Assembly: GCF_965204195.1 (NCBI RefSeq) | Contig: NZ_OZ241975.1 | Location: forward strand, 992,001-1,056,000 | DNA length: 64,000 nucleotides | Reading direction: 5' to 3' | DNA from: Poriferisodalis sp965204195 | GTDB taxonomy: Bacteria; Actinomycetota; Acidimicrobiia; Acidimicrobiales; Poriferisodalaceae | Part shown: positions 42,135-49,455 of the stretch, piece by piece | Layout of the letters: every line of letters begins with the position of its first letter | How positions within the stretch are numbered: position 1 is the stretch's first letter | Made by a program: the position numbers and the translations under genes | The notes under the pieces: generated by a model | The model's input: the letters and a program-made list of their open reading frames with translations, nothing else | Database searches by the model: none | What the model was told of the DNA's origin: nothing

Positions 42135-43027
42135 TTCTGCAGCGGCAGGACGGCGCTGGCGACGCCTTCGAGCTCCGCGAACCAATCGTCGGGCTCGCCC
42201 ACCAGCACAGGCACGAACTTCGACGCGCCCACCTCGATGAAGCGCTGGATCTGGTCGCGCAAGCCGTCCCAGCCGGTCGGGATGATGTCGCCCGGGTCGG
42301 CATCAGGCGCCCGCCGCTCGAGGATGGCCTTGTAGCCAGGGCTGATCTCGCCGTGCGTGTAGGGGATGAGCACGCCGAAGTGCTCGGGATCCATCCAGCG
42401 TTCGTGCTCGTCGGCGGCCTCGTTCACGATCTTCCAGCCAGCGGCAGCGATGTCGGGGGTGCAGAAAGACGGCAGCCACCCGTCGCCGAAACGCCCGCAG
42501 CGGCGCAGCTCCACTTCAGCGGCGCCGCCCAGCCAGATGTCCATCGGCTTCTGCGCCGGCTTCGGCAGCAGCGACACCTCGTCGTAGTGGTACCAATCGC
42601 CGTGATGGGTGACGGGCCCGTCTTCCCAGAAGCGCTTCAGCAGCGGCAGGGCCTCGTTGAACATCTTCGCCCGCTGGCGGCGCTCCACGCCGAAGGCCGC
42701 CTGCTCGTGCACATCAGCCACTCCCAGCCCGAATGCCGGCAGCAGCCGGCCGTCCGACAGCCGATCGAGGCTGGCCAGCTCCTTGGCCAGCACCGCGAGG
42801 TTGCGCCCGGGCAGCACCAGCACCGACATGCCGAATTTCATGTGCTTGGTGCGACCTGCTGCGTATGCGAGTCCCACGATCGGGTCGGGGCATTCGCCGC
42901 CGAGCCGTTCGCTCAGCCACAGCGAGTCGAAGCCGTTGTCTTCCAGTGCGTCCACGAAGGGATCGAAGGTGGCGTGGTCGTTGGTGAAGCTGCGTGTGCC
43001 CAGCCCGAAGCCGATCCGGATCTTCAT
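42131..43027 (-). CDS. LLM-class F420-dependent oxidoreductase
   Basis: 298 aa. 'GFGLGTRSFTNDHATFDPFVDALEDNGFDSLWLSERL' N-terminus (core 'NGFDSLWLSERL'), 'VLVLPGRNLAVLAKELASLDRLS' (core 'PGRNLAVLAKELASLD') and 'LPAFGLGVADVHEQAAFGV'. The protein is a complete single-domain LLM enzyme. Start by TAGCGT at 43035-43040, 7 nt before ATG. The region to the divergent SDR gene (about 200 bp) holds no gene. Confidence 0.87.
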   Translation of the reverse strand: MKIRIGFGLGTRSFTNDHATFDPFVDALEDNGFDSLWLSERLGGECPDPIVGLAYAAGRTKHMKFGMSVLVLPGRNLAVLAKELASLDRLSDGRLLPAFGLGVADVHEQAAFGVERRQRAKMFNEALPLLKRFWEDGPVTHHGDWYHYDEVSLLPKPAQKPMDIWLGGAAEVELRRCGRFGDGWLPSFCTPDIAAAGWKIVNEAADEHERWMDPEHFGVLIPYTHGEISPGYKAILERRAPDADPGDIIPTGWDGLRDQIQRFIEVGASKFVPVLVGEPDDWFAELEGVASAVLPLQN

Positions 43028-43034
43028 GGCTCAC

Positions 43035-43040
43035 ACGCTA
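43035..43040 (-). promoter_or_regulatory. Leaderless -10 hexamer TAGCGT
   Basis: TAGCGT, 7-nt spacer, ATG at 43027. Confidence 0.65.
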
Positions 43041-43228
43041 GGGCACTTAGCCCCCGCTGGCCCGGGCCAGCACCGAGGTCGGGTCGGTGCCCGGGCAGCG
43101 CCGACGCCGCGCTCGCCGTGGCGGGGTCGGCGCTGCTGGGTGACTGGTGCCTCGGCATGAACGGCGCTGCTGTGCGTCGTACCCTCGTGCGCTGACGGGC
43201 TAGCGCCGGCCGCAACGAAGGACTGTCG

Positions 43229-44023
43229 ATGAGTGAAACCGCAACGAATGGGCAGATCGACCTGACCTCGCCATTCCGGCTCGACGGTCAAGTGTGCTTG
43301 GTGACCGGTGCGTCAAGCGGCTTCGGGGTCCGCTTCGCCAGGGTGTTCGCAGCGGCGGGCGCCAAGGTGGCCGTGGCCGCCCGGCGGGCCGACCGGCTGA
43401 AGGCGCTGGCTGCCGAGTTGCCCGATGCACTCGCCGTGCGCTGCGATGTGGGCGACGACGACGCCTGCCGAGACCTGGTGGCACAGGTGGTGGATCGCTA
43501 CGGGAAGGTCGACGTGCTGGTCAACAACGCCGGCGTGAGCGACGCCGTCAACCCCGGCGAGCAGGCCGACGTGGAGAGCTTCCGACACGTGGTCGACATC
43601 AATCTGAACGCGTGCTTCCTGCTGGCGGGGCTCGTCGCCGCCGACATCATCGGTCGGGAGGCCACGGGCAGCATCATCAATGTGGCCTCGGTGCACGGTC
43701 ATGTGGCCTCGGCGCCCAACCTGCAGCCTGCGTACGCGGCGTCCAAGGCGGGCTTGGTGAACCTCACCCGTGATCTCGCCGTGCAGTGGGCGACCCGGGG
43801 CGTGCGGGTCAACGCCCTGTGCCCCGGCTACTTCGAGACTGAGCTGACGGCGCCGATGTTCGACGACGATCGCTCAATGGCGTGGATCAGCCGGAACGCC
43901 CCGATGCGGCGCCCCGGGCACGAGCACGAGCTGGACGGGGCGCTGCTGTTCCTGGCCAGCGACGCCAGCAGTTACGTGACCGGCAGCTCGCTGATGGTGG
44001 ACGGGGGCTGGACCGCCCGGTGA
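43229..44023 (+). CDS. SDR-family oxidoreductase
   Basis: 264 aa classical SDR. 'CLVTGASSGFGVRFA' loop, 'NNAGVSDAVNPG', Ser in 'NVASVHG', 'YAASKAGL' (Tyr/Lys), 'VNALCPGYFETEL' and terminal 'GSSLMVDGGW'. Similar to 3-oxoacyl reductase/glucose-dehydrogenase-like enzymes; substrate unknown. Ribosome site GAAGGA 6 nt before ATG 43229. The stop overlaps the GTG of the diguanylate cyclase gene (GTGA), an odd functional pair. Confidence 0.88.
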   Translation: MSETATNGQIDLTSPFRLDGQVCLVTGASSGFGVRFARVFAAAGAKVAVAARRADRLKALAAELPDALAVRCDVGDDDACRDLVAQVVDRYGKVDVLVNNAGVSDAVNPGEQADVESFRHVVDINLNACFLLAGLVAADIIGREATGSIINVASVHGHVASAPNLQPAYAASKAGLVNLTRDLAVQWATRGVRVNALCPGYFETELTAPMFDDDRSMAWISRNAPMRRPGHEHELDGALLFLASDASSYVTGSSLMVDGGWTAR

Positions 44024-44607
44024 GCCGGCGGGTGGCGTCCGGGCTGCGGGTGGGCGCAGCTGCGCTGGCCGCAGCGCTCGGCGGCGGCTGGTGGCTGGCG
44101 TCGGGCCGCTGGCGCCGGACGTGGCGCGCCGACTCGCTGACCGGTGTCGCCACCCGCGACGGCGCGCTGCGCCACCTGCATGCCGAGCTGGTGCGCTCAG
44201 CACGCACTGGCCGGATGGTCGGTGTGGCGTTCTGCGACGTCGATGCCTTCAAGCAGGTCAACGATCAGCACGGCCACCTAACCGGCGACTTGGTGCTGGT
44301 CACGGTGGCGCAGTGCCTGCGCGATGCGGTCCGGCCGTCTGACGTGGTGGCCCGTGTGGGCGGCGATGAGTTCGTGGTGGTGTGCGGCGGGCTGCGCGGG
44401 GCAAGCGACATGGAGATCGTCACCGAGCGTTTGCACGCGTCGCTCACCCAAGCACCTGCGCAGGGCGAGTCGGGCGATCCCTTGGCCGAGATGGGTGTCA
44501 CCGTCAGCATCGGCAGTGCCACCGGTCGTGGCGGTGAGGTTTCGCCCGGAGCTCTGCTCCACGCGGCTGATCGCTCGATGTACCGCCAGAAGGGTTGGCA
44601 GTCCTAG
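44020..44607 (+). CDS. Diguanylate cyclase (GGDEF domain), membrane-anchored
   Basis: 195 aa from GTG 44020. One N-terminal hydrophobic helix ('VGAAALAAALGGGWWLAS') followed directly by a complete GGDEF domain: 'FCDVDAFKQVNDQHGHLTGD' metal/GTP residues, active site 'GGDEF' intact, and an RxxD allosteric I-site ('RPSD') exactly five residues before it. It should make cyclic di-GMP from two GTP and be product-inhibited. There is no sensor domain, so input must come through the helix, partner proteins or expression. The start codon overlaps the SDR stop. Confidence 0.9.
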   Translation: MSRRVASGLRVGAAALAAALGGGWWLASGRWRRTWRADSLTGVATRDGALRHLHAELVRSARTGRMVGVAFCDVDAFKQVNDQHGHLTGDLVLVTVAQCLRDAVRPSDVVARVGGDEFVVVCGGLRGASDMEIVTERLHASLTQAPAQGESGDPLAEMGVTVSIGSATGRGGEVSPGALLHAADRSMYRQKGWQS

Positions 44608-44650
44608 CGGTTGACTGTCCCCGCAGGCCGGCTCAGCCCAAGGCGCTGGT

Positions 44651-45142
44651 TCAACCCAGCGCCGGCGTGCCTTCGAAGTTGCCTGGGTCGTCGGCTGTGG
44701 GCAGCACGGGGCGTGCCCGCCAGTCCATGGCCTCTTCGACGCCGTCGATCACGTCGGACCACTCTTCGGCATTCCAGCCCTGTGCCGCGCCGAGCACGCT
44801 GGCGTCCTGGGCGAGGTGCACGATGGCAGGCAGCCGTTCCAGGCCCAGTGATCGAACGAACTCGCGCTCGGGGTCGAGCAGCACGAAGTGTTCGTCGGCG
44901 AAACGCCCCAGGAAGCTGCGGGCGCCCTGCGCATCGCTGCACACAACGAATGCGCAGCGCACGTCGGCCTCCTCGTACACCAGGAACAGCCGCGACGCGG
45001 TGGGCAGGATCCAGCCGCTCTGGTGCGTGTAGGGGTCGATGACGACTCCCATGAGGTTGAACACCACCAGCCATTCGGCCAGCGTGTGAGTGTGGCCGGA
45101 GAGCGTCTCGAGCTTGATGTCGGTGGACGGCGCGTCAAGCAC
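44651..45142 (-). CDS. Thioredoxin-like/redoxin-type protein, Cys-poor
   Basis: 163 aa from GTG 45142 (TAGTTT 7 nt upstream). Begins 'VLDAPSTDIKLETLSGHTHTLAEW', like the entry of AhpC/TSA-type redoxins ('P..L....G....L.....'), and has 'FVVCSDAQGARSFLGRF' and 'DPEREFVRSLGLERLPAIVHL', resembling the cis-Pro loop of the thioredoxin fold. There is no CxxC motif where a resolving pair would be expected, so catalytic redox activity is doubtful. Family assignment is by pattern only. Confidence 0.6.
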   Translation of the reverse strand: MLDAPSTDIKLETLSGHTHTLAEWLVVFNLMGVVIDPYTHQSGWILPTASRLFLVYEEADVRCAFVVCSDAQGARSFLGRFADEHFVLLDPEREFVRSLGLERLPAIVHLAQDASVLGAAQGWNAEEWSDVIDGVEEAMDWRARPVLPTADDPGNFEGTPALG

Positions 45143-45149
45143 GGCAGGC

Positions 45150-45155
45150 AAACTA
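45150..45155 (-). promoter_or_regulatory. Leaderless -10 hexamer TAGTTT
   Basis: TAGTTT, 7-nt spacer, GTG at 45142. It lies inside a longer open frame and so argues for the shorter protein. Confidence 0.6.
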
Positions 45156-45270
45156 GCGCTCCCGGTGGGCGCGGCCACGGTTCATGCACCGATGCGCCCA
45201 GCAGTCACCCGATGGTCGTCCGGCCCGCCTGCGATCGGCTCGCCTGGTGCAACAGCGAGTCTTGTGGCTT

Positions 45271-46062
45271 TCAGATCGGCGGGCGCAGCAGCTCGGCCGC
45301 AAGGGGGCAGTCGGCCCGCTGCCAGCTGGCGGCCGGCTCGATGCCGCCCGGGCCGACGATCTGGCTGAACAGGCCGAGCGGCACGACCTCCTCGTCGCAC
45401 TCCCACGGCTCGTCGGCAACCGAGGCGGCAGTGGCGTCGAAGAACTGCTGAGGCAGCGCCCGTCCCCATCCGACGACGCACCAGACTTCGGTGCTCGAGG
45501 TGTACCCGACTGCAGCAGCGGCATGGGAGCCACCCGCTGCGATCACCGCATCAGGCCCAGCGGCGGCAGCTTCCACCAGGATCACATCTGCGTTCGAGCA
45601 CGCCGCCGCCAGGCCGGCGAGCGGCACGTCGGTCACCTCGCAGCCGTTGCCTGCAAGCCTCCGGGCCAGGCCCGCCCCCTCGCCGTAGGCATCGATGATC
45701 CGCACGTCGATGTCGGAGCGGCGTCCCAGGCCGTCGGCTGCTATGTCGGGCCAGCCCAGCAGGCACACCGCGGCACCGTCGGGCAATGCATCTGCAGCGT
45801 GATCCGCGGTGGCGTCAGAGCGCAGCTCGGTGGAGAACTCGCGCGCAGCCTGGTAGGGCTGCGCCGACGTGCACACCCGGGCCGCCATCGACCACAGCGC
45901 ACCGGCGATCGGGTACTTGTCGAGGATGCGGCGGCACACCGTGACCAGCTCCAGCGGGTCCGACGCGAGCGCGCCCAGCGCCGATGCGGCCTCGCGTACC
46001 AGCACGTCCTGGGACAAGTCGCCCGCACGCGCCACGTAGCGCAGGTGTTCCATCGGGTGCAC
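45271..46062 (-). CDS. Conserved hypothetical protein, possibly eIF-2B/MtnA-like fold
   Basis: 263 aa from GTG 46062. Helical N-terminal third, then 'AAVCLLGWPDIAADGLGRRSDIDVRIIDAYGEG', 'CSNADVILVEAAAAGPDAVIAAGGSHAAAAVG' and 'VWCVVGWGRALP'. The order strand, 'NADVxLVxAxxxGPDxVIxxxGSxxxA', strand is reminiscent of the eIF-2B-alpha/methylthioribose-phosphate-isomerase Rossmann fold, but key residues cannot be confirmed by eye. I do not assign a function. It stands alone with its own leaderless promoter. Confidence 0.55.
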   Translation of the reverse strand: MHPMEHLRYVARAGDLSQDVLVREAASALGALASDPLELVTVCRRILDKYPIAGALWSMAARVCTSAQPYQAAREFSTELRSDATADHAADALPDGAAVCLLGWPDIAADGLGRRSDIDVRIIDAYGEGAGLARRLAGNGCEVTDVPLAGLAAACSNADVILVEAAAAGPDAVIAAGGSHAAAAVGYTSSTEVWCVVGWGRALPQQFFDATAASVADEPWECDEEVVPLGLFSQIVGPGGIEPAASWQRADCPLAAELLRPPI

Positions 46063-46068
46063 GCGCCG

Positions 46069-46074
46069 AAGCTA
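46069..46074 (-). promoter_or_regulatory. Leaderless -10 hexamer TAGCTT
   Basis: TAGCTT, 6-nt spacer, GTG at 46062. Confidence 0.6.
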
Positions 46075-46130
46075 TCCCGTGCCGGCGAACCGATTCGTTG
46101 CGTGCGCGAAAGGGCGCTGTGTTGCCCTGC

Positions 46131-47729
46131 TCAGGCGCTCTGTGTCTGCAGCCGGCGCGCGATCACCTTGAGGCACAGCGTTTCGTCGGCGCCCTCGAAG
46201 ATCGACAGCACCCGGGCGTCCACGAACAGCCGGCTCACCGTGTATTCCTCGGCGAAGCCGAACCCGCCGTGGAGCTGCTGCGCCTCGCGGGTCACCCACT
46301 CGGCGGCCTTGCAGACGTATGCCTTGATCATCGACGCCTCGAGCGCGCCGCCGCCCCGAGCCATCATGCGGGCCACCTCGTAGCTGTACTGGCGGGCCGC
46401 GGCGATGATCGCCGCCATGCGGCCCAGCTTGGCCTGCGTCAGCTGGTACTCGGCGATCGGCTGGCCGAACACCTTGCGCTCGTCGGCATAGGTGCGGGCC
46501 TCGTCGTAGGCCGCCTGCATCACGCCCACCGCCCGGGCCGCCGTCTGCAGCCGCCCGTTCTCGAAGCCGGCCATCTGCAGGTAGAAGCCCTGCCCGATCC
46601 CGTCGTCGCCGCCGATGAGGTTCGCTGCAGGCACGAACCAGTCGTCGAAGGCGATCTCGAAGCTGTGCATGCCCCGGTAGCCCAGCGTGGCGATGGCCCG
46701 CCCCTCGATGGTGCCGCCCCGCTCGTCGGTGAACTGGAAGTCGTGGCCCTCCGACTGGGGCTTCGGCACGATGAACAGGCTGAGGCCCCGGTGGGCCTTG
46801 CGCCGGTCAGGATCGGTGCGGGCCAGCAGCATCAGCACATCGGCCCTGCCGGCGAACGTGCACCACGTCTTGGTGCCCGAGATCAGCCAGCCGCCCTCGG
46901 TGGGCGATGCCGACACGACCAGGTTGGCCACGTCACTGCCGTAGTCGGGCTCGGTGACGGCGACCGCCACCATGGTCTCGCCGGTGGCGATCTGGGGGAA
47001 CCAGTGCTTCTTCTGCTCCTCGGTGCCGCCCCGCTCCAGCGCCCGGGTGAGGATCTCGGGCCGGGTGATGAGCGAGCCGCCCGCACCCAGCGATGCCCGG
47101 GACAGCTCCTCGGTGGCGATGACCATGCCGAGGTAGTCGCTCTCGGAGCCGGAGGCGAACCCGCCGTATTCCTCGGGCACCGACAGGCCGAAGCAGCCCA
47201 GCTCGGCCAGCCCGCCGATGATGTCTTCGGGGATGTCGGTGTCGCCCCGGTGGATGTGCTCGGCAGCGGGGGCGATCTTGTCCTCGCCGAAGCGGCGGAA
47301 GGTGTCCGCCACGAGCTCGAAGTCTTCGTCGAGATGGCTGGGAGCGTCGAGGCCGGCCAGCGTGGCCACGTAGGCCGGGTCGCGGTAGGCGGCGACGAAG
47401 TCGCGAGCGCCGTCGAGGGCGCCGGGCGCGAGACCCCACTGGGCCTCTCGGGCGAACAGCCGAGCGTGGAATTCTCCGAGGGCGTCGGCGACGAAACCGC
47501 AGGCGAGTCGAGCTTCGGCATCGCCCAGCGCACCCCACGCGACCAGCGAGTCGCAGATGCGCAGCGCCGAGGCCGTGTGGGCCAGGTCGTACAGGAAGCA
47601 CTGGTGGTCGTCGCCCATGCCGACCGCATGGCTGCACGCACGGCTCAACGCGGCGTTGCCGGTGGCAAGCGCATCGGCCGCCGCCTGCATGTCCGGCTCG
47701 GTCACAGCAAGGCCAGCGTCGGCAGTCAT
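46131..47729 (-). CDS. Acyl-CoA dehydrogenase family protein
   Basis: 532 aa. An added N-terminal helical region of about 110-120 residues precedes a full ACAD: 'FGEDKIAPAAEHIHRGDTDIPEDII', 'GLSVPEEYGG', 'TEPDYGSDVANL' (FAD loop), 'LISGTKTWCTFAG', 'GFENGRLQTAARAVGVMQAAYD' and the C-terminal 'QLHGGFGFAEEYTVSRLFVDARVLSIFEGADE' (core 'GGFGFAEEYTVSRL'). The base Glu is probably in 'IFEGADE'. Dehydrogenates an acyl-CoA, transferring electrons to ETF. Divergent from a MaoC-type hydratase, so both may act in one acyl-CoA pathway. A 7-codon upstream ORF overlaps its start. Confidence 0.92.
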   Translation of the reverse strand: MTADAGLAVTEPDMQAAADALATGNAALSRACSHAVGMGDDHQCFLYDLAHTASALRICDSLVAWGALGDAEARLACGFVADALGEFHARLFAREAQWGLAPGALDGARDFVAAYRDPAYVATLAGLDAPSHLDEDFELVADTFRRFGEDKIAPAAEHIHRGDTDIPEDIIGGLAELGCFGLSVPEEYGGFASGSESDYLGMVIATEELSRASLGAGGSLITRPEILTRALERGGTEEQKKHWFPQIATGETMVAVAVTEPDYGSDVANLVVSASPTEGGWLISGTKTWCTFAGRADVLMLLARTDPDRRKAHRGLSLFIVPKPQSEGHDFQFTDERGGTIEGRAIATLGYRGMHSFEIAFDDWFVPAANLIGGDDGIGQGFYLQMAGFENGRLQTAARAVGVMQAAYDEARTYADERKVFGQPIAEYQLTQAKLGRMAAIIAAARQYSYEVARMMARGGGALEASMIKAYVCKAAEWVTREAQQLHGGFGFAEEYTVSRLFVDARVLSIFEGADETLCLKVIARRLQTQSA

Positions 47730-47749
47730 GTCGTCCCCGTCGTCGTCAC
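47726..47749 (-). CDS. Possible leaderless 7-codon upstream ORF
   Basis: GTG at 47749 lies 8 nt after the hexamer TAGCCT (47758-47763). It reads M-T-T-T-G-T-T and stops at a TGA that overlaps the ATG of the acyl-CoA dehydrogenase (ATGA). It could couple leaderless initiation to the main gene. May be chance. Confidence 0.35.
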   Translation of the reverse strand: MTTTGTT

Positions 47750-47757
47750 AGCCGCAC

Positions 47758-47763
47758 AGGCTA
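47758..47763 (-). promoter_or_regulatory. -10 hexamer TAGCCT
   Basis: TAGCCT, 8-nt spacer to GTG 47749, and 28 nt before the ATG of the acyl-CoA dehydrogenase gene at 47729. Confidence 0.5.
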
Positions 47764-47830
47764 AAGCCCGCTCCTGCGCGCGGCCCGGGCAGTGACGGGG
47801 CTGGGTCCGGTCAGCGAGGACGCTGCGCCG

Positions 47831-47836
47831 TACGAT
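47831..47836 (+). promoter_or_regulatory. -10 hexamer TACGAT (leadered gene)
   Basis: Upstream of the MaoC gene with a leader of about 47 nt that ends in a strong GGAGG ribosome site; contrasts with the leaderless genes around it. Confidence 0.4.
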
Positions 47837-47889
47837 GGCCCGACCCTTGCACCAGCACCACTGCTCTTGACCACCGCACGGAGGTTCCT

Positions 47890-48411
47890 GTGACCGTCCA
47901 TGACCGCCCGTTCGGGCGCTACTTCGAGGACTTCGAGATCGGCGACGTGTACCGGCACTGGCCCGGCAAGACCATCACCGAGGCCGACGATCACCTGTTC
48001 TGCATGATCACGATGAACCACCACCCGCTGCACACCAACGAGTGGTTCGCTCAGCATGAGACCGTGCACGGCAAGAACGTGGTGGTGGGCAACCTCGTGT
48101 ATTCGCTGGTGCTGGGCATGAGCGTGCCCGACGTGAGCGGCGCGGCCATTGCAAACCTCGAGGTCGAGACGCTGACGCACTCCCGTCCGACGTTCCACGG
48201 CGACACGATCTACGCCGTCACCAAGGTGCTCGACAAGCGTGAGTCCGGCTCGCGGCCCGACCGGGGCGTGGTGACCGTGGAGACCCGGGCGTTCAACCAG
48301 CGCTCCGAAGAGGTGTGCTACTTCCGCCGCAAAGTCATGATCTGGAAGCGGGAAGCTGGGCCCGAGCGCCGCTTCCCCTACAGCGACGAGACGGCCGTCG
48401 GCGAAGGCTGA
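47890..48411 (+). CDS. MaoC-family dehydratase (R-specific enoyl/mesaconyl-CoA hydratase-like)
   Basis: 173 aa from GTG 47890, with GGAGG 6 nt upstream. A single hot-dog domain: 'GRYFEDFEIGDVYRHWPGKTITEADDHLFCMITMNHHPLHTN' (core 'HWPGKTITEADDHLF' and 'NHHPLHTNEWFA') with the hydratase Asp/His region, then 'GNLVYSLVLGMSVPD'. It resembles the mesaconyl-CoA/methylfumaryl-CoA hydratase-type MaoC proteins. Hydrates an enoyl-CoA; specific substrate unknown. Divergent from the acyl-CoA dehydrogenase gene and 35 bp ahead of mutY. Confidence 0.88.
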   Translation: MTVHDRPFGRYFEDFEIGDVYRHWPGKTITEADDHLFCMITMNHHPLHTNEWFAQHETVHGKNVVVGNLVYSLVLGMSVPDVSGAAIANLEVETLTHSRPTFHGDTIYAVTKVLDKRESGSRPDRGVVTVETRAFNQRSEEVCYFRRKVMIWKREAGPERRFPYSDETAVGEG

Positions 48412-48446
48412 TCGCTTGCCCCAGCGACCGCGCCCGGCGATTGCGG

Positions 48447-49382
48447 ATGAGCGTGCCCACTGCCGGGCCGGATTCGCATGGAGCGCCGCTTGCGCGACTT
48501 GATGAACGTGACGGGCTCCATGCGCGCCTGAGCCAGTGGTGGGAGGCCGAGCGACGGGACCTGCCGTGGCGGCGCACGCGAGACCCGTGGCTCGTGCTGG
48601 TGTCGGAGGTCATGCTGCAGCAGACCCAGGTGGACCGAGTGCTGCCGTACTTCGAGGCGTTCGCTGAGCGCTGGCCGACGCCGCAGCAGTGCGCGGCAGC
48701 GGAGCTAGCCGACGTGCTGGCCGCCTGGCAGGGATTGGGCTATCCGCGGCGCGCCCGCAACCTCTGGCGGACAGCGGCGATCATCACCGAACGGCATGGG
48801 GGCGGGGTACCCACCGATCTCGACGACTTGCTGGCGCTGCCGGGCGTGGGCCCCTACACCGCCCGGGCAGTGCAGGCGTTCGCCTTCGGCATCGACATCG
48901 GTGTGGTGGACACCAACGTGGGCCGCACCCTGGCCCGCTGGACGGGTCGTCGGCTGGCTCCTGCAGAAGCCCAGCGGATTGCCGACGAACGGGTGCCCGC
49001 GGGGCAGAGCTGGGCGTGGAACCAGGCGATGATGGACCTCGGGGCCCTGGTGTGCACCAAGCGCGATCCGGGCTGCGGCCGCTGCCCTGTGCAGCCGTGG
49101 TGTGCGTGGGCGGGCGAGGTCTTGGGCTCGGAGCATTCAGGTCGACCCGATCCAGCCGACCGCAGCGCCGGGGTCAGTGCGCGGCAGGCGCCGTTCGAGG
49201 GCAGCGACCGCCAGGCCAGGGGCCGCCTGCTCGCAGCACTGTCAACCATTGACATTGAGCGTGCAGGCGCCGCTGGCGCCATGGATCTCGAACGTGACGA
49301 GGCCCGGGCTCAGCGCCTCGTCGAAGAGCTGATCGCCGAAGGCTTGATCACCGCAGTCGGCGACCGGATCCGCCTCGGCTAA
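48447..49382 (+). CDS. mutY: A/G-specific adenine glycosylase MutY
   Basis: 311 aa. Removes adenine paired with 8-oxoguanine. Catalytic Glu in 'SEVMLQQTQV', helix-hairpin-helix 'LPGVGPYTARAV', catalytic Asp in 'VVDTNVGR', and the [4Fe-4S] cysteines C-x6-C-x2-C-x5-C ('CTKRDPGCGRCPVQPWC'). It is shorter than E. coli MutY (about 350 aa): the C-terminal NUDIX-like 8-oxoG recognition domain is missing and replaced by a small winged-helix-like tail, as in several actinobacteria. ATG 48447 is preceded by no strong ribosome site and may be read through from maoC. Confidence 0.93.
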   Translation: MSVPTAGPDSHGAPLARLDERDGLHARLSQWWEAERRDLPWRRTRDPWLVLVSEVMLQQTQVDRVLPYFEAFAERWPTPQQCAAAELADVLAAWQGLGYPRRARNLWRTAAIITERHGGGVPTDLDDLLALPGVGPYTARAVQAFAFGIDIGVVDTNVGRTLARWTGRRLAPAEAQRIADERVPAGQSWAWNQAMMDLGALVCTKRDPGCGRCPVQPWCAWAGEVLGSEHSGRPDPADRSAGVSARQAPFEGSDRQARGRLLAALSTIDIERAGAAGAMDLERDEARAQRLVEELIAEGLITAVGDRIRLG

Positions 49383-49385
49383 GCG

Positions 49386-49455
49386 GCCACGCTGTGCTTG
49401 ATTGGCTCGTGGCTCAAGAAGCCACGCTGTGCTTGTCGAGCTCGTAGCTCAAGCG
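49386..49455. repeat. Two 35-bp tandem repeats that duplicate a gene 3' end with stop codon and hairpin
   Basis: Units 49386-49420 and 49421-49455 differ at a few positions; both have GCCACGCTGTGCTTG, four variable bases, then GCTCGTRGCTCAAG. On the minus strand each unit contains the last codons and TGA of the UGSC gene followed by the second arm of a GTGGC/GCCAC (or GTAGC/GCTAC) hairpin; AGCTCGTAG (49439-49447) pairs with CTACGAGCT (49457-49465). Placed between convergent genes, it probably ends transcription. Confidence 0.7.
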
